Below are positions 60,911-64,000 of a stretch of 64,000 nt of DNA, piece by piece. The notes under the pieces were generated by a model, which was given only the letters and a program-made list of their open reading frames with translations, ran no database searches and was not told the origin of the DNA. Source of the DNA: Sphingomonas jatrophae (GTDB taxonomy: Bacteria; Pseudomonadota; Alphaproteobacteria; Sphingomonadales; Sphingomonadaceae). The DNA lies in NCBI RefSeq assembly GCF_900113315.1, contig NZ_FOZG01000001.1, positions 1,674,001 to 1,738,000 of the forward strand. Reading direction: 5' to 3'. The first letter of the stretch is position 1, and the number at the start of each line of letters is the position of its first letter. A program made the translations under genes and the position numbers.

Positions 60911-62993
60911 TCCCGGCGCCCTCGCCCGCATGTTCCGCGCGCGCCGCATCGCGGTGATCGGCGCGTCGGATCGCAACCCCTTCTCCGCGCCGGTCATCCG
61001 CAACTTCGATCGTTTCGGCTTTGCGGGCGAGGTGATGCTGGTCAATCCGCGCGGCACCCCCGTGCAGGGCCGCCCGACGCTCCGCCACGTGCGTGAGCTG
61101 GATGGCGGCGCCGACGCCGCCTTCGTCTGCGTGCCCTCTCACCTCGTGCTGGAGACGGTGGCCGAGGCGTGCGACGCGGGCGTCACCGGCCTCGTCATCG
61201 TCTCGTCGGGCTTCGCCGAGGTGGGTGGCGAGGGCGCCGCGCAGCAGGAGGCGCTGCGCCGCCTCGCGCGGGAGCGGAACGTGGCTCTGCTCGGGCCCAA
61301 TGCGCTCGGCTTCGTCAACTTCGTCGATAACGTGCCGCTCTCCGTTCTCGAACGGCAGAATATGCGCGGCAGCTTCGGCATCGCATCCGTGTCGGGCTCG
61401 GTCGGCGGCTATCTCGCCAAGATCGCCGACGCGCAGGGGCTCGGCCTGTCGCACATGGTGCTGGCGGGGAATGAGGCGGGCGTGACCATCGCCGACATCC
61501 TCGATTTCCTCGTCGACGATGAGGATACGCGCTCCATCGGCGTCTTCCTCGAGGCGGTCTACGATCCCGCCCGCTTCGCCGCCGCGGCCGAGCGGGCGCT
61601 GCGCGCAGGCAAGCCGATCGTGCTGCTGAAAGCGGGGCGCAGCGCCAACACCGCGCAGCTCGCCGCCGCGCATACCGGCGCGCTGGTGGGCGAGGATCGC
61701 GCCTTCGATGCGGTGGCGCGCGAACTCGGCATCGCCCGCGTCGACAGCTACGAGGATCTGATCGCCACCGCGCGCCTGCTGGAGGCGACCGGCCCCGTCG
61801 CCCGGCCCGGCGTCGCCGCGCTGACCATTTCGGGCGGCTCGGGCGAGGTGCTGTCCGATCTGGCGGGCAGCGCCAATATCAGCTTTCCCGCCTTCTCGCC
61901 TGCGGTGCGGGCCGAGCTGGACGGCATCGTCTCGGGCTTCGGCACCGCGTGCAATCCGCTCGATCTGACCGGCGCGGCGCTCGCCAACCCCGCTCTGTGG
62001 GAGCGCCTGCTCACCGCCATCGCCGCCGATCCGGAGATCGGTCTTGCGCTCTGCATCTGGGATCTGCCCGTCGGCGGCGAGCCCGAGTGGATCGTCCAGA
62101 CGCTCGACGCCATCGCCCGCGGCTACAAGGCGCATGAACGCGTGCCGCCGCTGGTGACGACGGTGGCGGAGCCGGTGACGCCGGTCGGTCGAGACGCGCT
62201 CGCCGCCGCTGGCCTGCCCGGATCGGTCGCGGGCCTCAAGGCCGCCGCCACCGCGCTCGCCCACCTGCGCGACTGGAGCCGCCGCGCGCTCGATCCGCGG
62301 CCCGTCAGCCTTGCGGTCAGCAGCGGACCGGCCCCATCCCCCGCACCCCGCCCACACGGCGAACGCGCGCTGCTGGGGTGGCTGGACGCGCACGGCGTAC
62401 CCGTCATTCCGATGCGCCTCGCTGCCGATGCGGAGGCCGCCGTCGTCGCCGCGGACGCGACCGGCTATCCCGTCGCGCTCAAGATCGCCGCCCCCGCGCT
62501 GGCCCACAAGAGCGACTTGGGCGGCGTCGCGCTGAACCTCGCCGATGCCGCCGCCGTGCGCGCCGCCGCGGCCGACATGATCGCCCGCATCGGCGCGGGC
62601 CATGCCGTGGAGGGCGTCACCGTCTCGCCGATGCGCCGGCCGCTGGCCGAACTGATCGTCGCGATCACGCGCGATGCCGTGTGGGGTCCGATGCTCGTCC
62701 TCGGCCTGGGCGGCGTCTGGGTCGAGCTGCTGGACGACAGCGTCATGTTGCCGCTCCCCGCGACGCCCAACCGGATCGTCGCCGCGCTCCGCTCGCTCAG
62801 GGCCGCGCCCCTGTTCGACGGCGCGCGCGGCCGCCCGCCGGTCGCGCTCGAACCCGTCGCGGAGGCGATCGCCGCCATCGCCACCGGCGCGCTTGCGCTC
62901 GGGCCCGATCTCGCCACGCTGGAGATCAATCCGCTGGCGCTGCTGGCGGACGGCGTCGAGGCGATGGATGCGTGGGGCGAGTGGACGGCATGA
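60900..62993 (+). CDS. ADP-forming acyl-CoA synthetase, fused
   Basis: The protein of about 697 residues has a CoA-binding domain (RRIAVIGASDRNPFSAPVIRN), the ligase phospho-His domain with His258 in LAAAHTGALVGED, and an ATP-grasp domain (about 480-690: GYPVALKIAAPALAHKSDLGGVALNL, in segments). This alpha-beta fused form converts an acid or acyl-CoA with ADP/ATP, as in acetate:CoA ligase (ADP-forming). The start is uncertain: GTG at 60900 or ATG at 60849 or 60861. It pairs with the CoA-transferase for activation of carboxylic acids. Confidence 0.87.
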   Translation: MAADPGALARMFRARRIAVIGASDRNPFSAPVIRNFDRFGFAGEVMLVNPRGTPVQGRPTLRHVRELDGGADAAFVCVPSHLVLETVAEACDAGVTGLVIVSSGFAEVGGEGAAQQEALRRLARERNVALLGPNALGFVNFVDNVPLSVLERQNMRGSFGIASVSGSVGGYLAKIADAQGLGLSHMVLAGNEAGVTIADILDFLVDDEDTRSIGVFLEAVYDPARFAAAAERALRAGKPIVLLKAGRSANTAQLAAAHTGALVGEDRAFDAVARELGIARVDSYEDLIATARLLEATGPVARPGVAALTISGGSGEVLSDLAGSANISFPAFSPAVRAELDGIVSGFGTACNPLDLTGAALANPALWERLLTAIAADPEIGLALCIWDLPVGGEPEWIVQTLDAIARGYKAHERVPPLVTTVAEPVTPVGRDALAAAGLPGSVAGLKAAATALAHLRDWSRRALDPRPVSLAVSSGPAPSPAPRPHGERALLGWLDAHGVPVIPMRLAADAEAAVVAADATGYPVALKIAAPALAHKSDLGGVALNLADAAAVRAAAADMIARIGAGHAVEGVTVSPMRRPLAELIVAITRDAVWGPMLVLGLGGVWVELLDDSVMLPLPATPNRIVAALRSLRAAPLFDGARGRPPVALEPVAEAIAAIATGALALGPDLATLEINPLALLADGVEAMDAWGEWTA

Positions 62994-63892
62994 AACCCCA
63001 AGTGTTCGCTTTGATCGAGCCGTTCGCCCGCGTGATCGCCGCCGATGCCGCGGGTGCATTCGAGATGGTCGGCCCGTGGAGCGACCTGAGCGCTGCGGAG
63101 GCCGCGCAGGTCCGCGTCGCCTTCTCCTCCGGCATCGACCGGTTCGATGCGGACCTGCTCGCGCAATTGTCTGGCTTGCAGGAGATCGTCGTGTTCGGCG
63201 CGGGCCAATCGGGCATCGACCTGGCCGAGACCACGCGGCGCGGCATCCGGATCAATGCCGCGGGGGCGACGCATGCCGGCGACGTCGCCGAACATGGCGT
63301 CGCCATGATCCTTGCGCTCCGCCGCAATCTGCTCGGCGCGGACAGCTTTGTCCGCTCGGGCGCGTGGGCCTCGGGCCGCATGCCCAGCACGCGGCGGCTG
63401 GCGGGCTCGCGCGTCGGCATCGTCGGGCTCGGCCATATCGGCCGCGAATGCGCGCGGCGGCTGGACGCGCTCGGCTGCGACGTGCGCTGGTGGGGGCCGA
63501 ACCCCAAGCCCGACGCCGGCTGGCCACGCGCGGAGTCGCTCCTCGATCTCGCGCAGACCACGCAGATCCTCGTCATCGCCGCCTTCGCGCATGACGAGAC
63601 GCGCCACCTGATCGGCCAAGCGGAGATCGACGCGCTCGGCCCCGACGGCCTGCTCGTCAACCTGTCCCGCGGCTTCGTGGTGGACGAGGACGCGCTGATC
63701 GCGGCGCTCCGCGACGGTCGCCTCGGCCAGGCCGCGCTCGACGTGTTCGAGACGGAACCGACCCCGCCCCAACGCTGGGCCGACGTGCCGAACCTCCTCC
63801 TCTCGCCCCACAGCGCGGGCGACACGGTGGAATCGATTCTGGCACTGCGTCAGCGTGCCGTGCGCGAGATCGCCGCCGCCCTCGAGCGTTAA
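62990..63892 (+). CDS. D-2-hydroxyacid dehydrogenase family protein
   Basis: The 300-residue protein has the catalytic and NAD-binding layout of D-2-hydroxyacid dehydrogenases: HAGDVAEHGVAMILALRRNL, the Rossmann GIVGLGHIGRECARRL near 140, LVNLSRGFVVDEDALIAAL with the catalytic Arg, and a His in LLLSPHSAGDT near the end. It reduces a 2-keto acid or glyoxylate-like acid. The ATGA overlap with the preceding gene fits an operon end. Confidence 0.9.
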   Translation: MKPQVFALIEPFARVIAADAAGAFEMVGPWSDLSAAEAAQVRVAFSSGIDRFDADLLAQLSGLQEIVVFGAGQSGIDLAETTRRGIRINAAGATHAGDVAEHGVAMILALRRNLLGADSFVRSGAWASGRMPSTRRLAGSRVGIVGLGHIGRECARRLDALGCDVRWWGPNPKPDAGWPRAESLLDLAQTTQILVIAAFAHDETRHLIGQAEIDALGPDGLLVNLSRGFVVDEDALIAALRDGRLGQAALDVFETEPTPPQRWADVPNLLLSPHSAGDTVESILALRQRAVREIAAALER

Positions 63893-64000
63893 CGCTCCGC
63901 CGCCATGTCCCGCGCGGCGAGATAGGCGAACACCATGCTCGATCCGATCGGGTTGCCGCCGCCCGGATAGGCCTCGCCACTCACCGCCGCCATCGAATTG
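63890..64000 (-). CDS. FAD-dependent oxidoreductase, 3' end
   Basis: This is the C-terminal 36 residues of a gene cut by the right edge, reading NSMAAVSGEAYPGGGNPIGS and then SMVFAYLAARDMAAER before TAA. The YPGGGNPIGSSMVFAYLAA ending is typical of fumarate-reductase/3-ketosteroid dehydrogenase type flavoproteins. The stop overlaps the convergent hydroxyacid dehydrogenase stop. A ketosteroid-type dehydrogenase would fit the island. Confidence 0.75.

Noticed and set aside
60603-63059. An 818-residue minus-strand open frame
   Set aside because: It is antisense to the acyl-CoA synthetase gene, whose motifs and phospho-His are intact on the plus strand.

Overview
The window reads as a chromosomal segment of a high-GC alphaproteobacterium, most likely a member of the Sphingomonadaceae. 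The reasons are three large TonB-dependent receptors tied to catabolic genes, split pntAA/pntAB/pntB subunits, a repeat of the type common in sphingomonads (49933-50012), dense catabolic operons with 1-4 bp stop/start overlaps, and GTG/TTG starts. It holds 57 protein genes, two of them cut by the window edges, and one tRNA-like gene. I see no rRNA, CRISPR array, insertion sequence or prophage.

1-8 kb: the NAD(P) transhydrogenase operon (pntAA-pntAB-pntB, running off the left edge) is divergent from a GntR/FCD regulator. Next come a TonB receptor plus secreted propeller protein, divergent from a PhoD-type phosphatase; this looks like a phosphate-ester scavenging pair.

8-14.5 kb: an RNA-repair locus. 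rtcR (CARF domain plus sigma-54 activator) is divergent from rtcB (RNA ligase) and rtcA (3'-phosphate cyclase), followed by a tandem-AAA+ ATPase. The rtcR-rtcB gap holds a near-consensus sigma-54 promoter, a 12-bp hairpin and a complete tRNA-Pro(UGG)-like cloverleaf with encoded CCA. The tRNA-like gene therefore sits inside the predicted leader of the rtcBA transcript. It keeps proline identity bases but lacks G37 and G19.

14.4-19.2 kb: a tight five-gene operon on the minus strand. It encodes a small membrane protein, a winged-helix regulator, a membrane-anchored linalool dehydratase/isomerase-like enzyme with the Cys-x8-Cys pair intact, a diacylglycerol kinase and a B12-binding radical SAM enzyme. 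A perfect CTTTGCA-A-TGCAAAG palindrome lies at its start. I know of no assigned function for this combination and regard it, with the RNA-repair locus, as the best candidate for an undescribed system.

19.3-39.9 kb: an AI-2E-family permease with a C-terminal extension, a BenE transporter, then SDR, LysR, alcohol dehydrogenase, aldo/keto reductase, epoxide hydrolase, esterase and luciferase-like oxidoreductase genes. A complete F420 tail-assembly operon follows: F420:NADP oxidoreductase, cofE, cofD, cofC and an F420-type LLM oxidoreductase. The FO synthase that makes the deazaflavin head is not in the window.

39.9-64 kb: a catabolic island with two TonB receptors, two APH-type kinases, a TetR regulator, GST, P450, aldehyde dehydrogenase, D-aminoacylase-type amidohydrolase, a Coq4-like protein, a fused class III CoA-transferase, dehydrogenases, an ADP-forming acyl-CoA synthetase and the tail of a FAD-dependent dehydrogenase. 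Three related palindromic sites with the core YTGGACGA lie at three promoters and suggest a TetR regulon joining uptake (42.5-49.9 kb) to degradation (50-64 kb). The substrate is probably a hydrophobic, carboxylated terpenoid- or steroid-like compound; that is inference.
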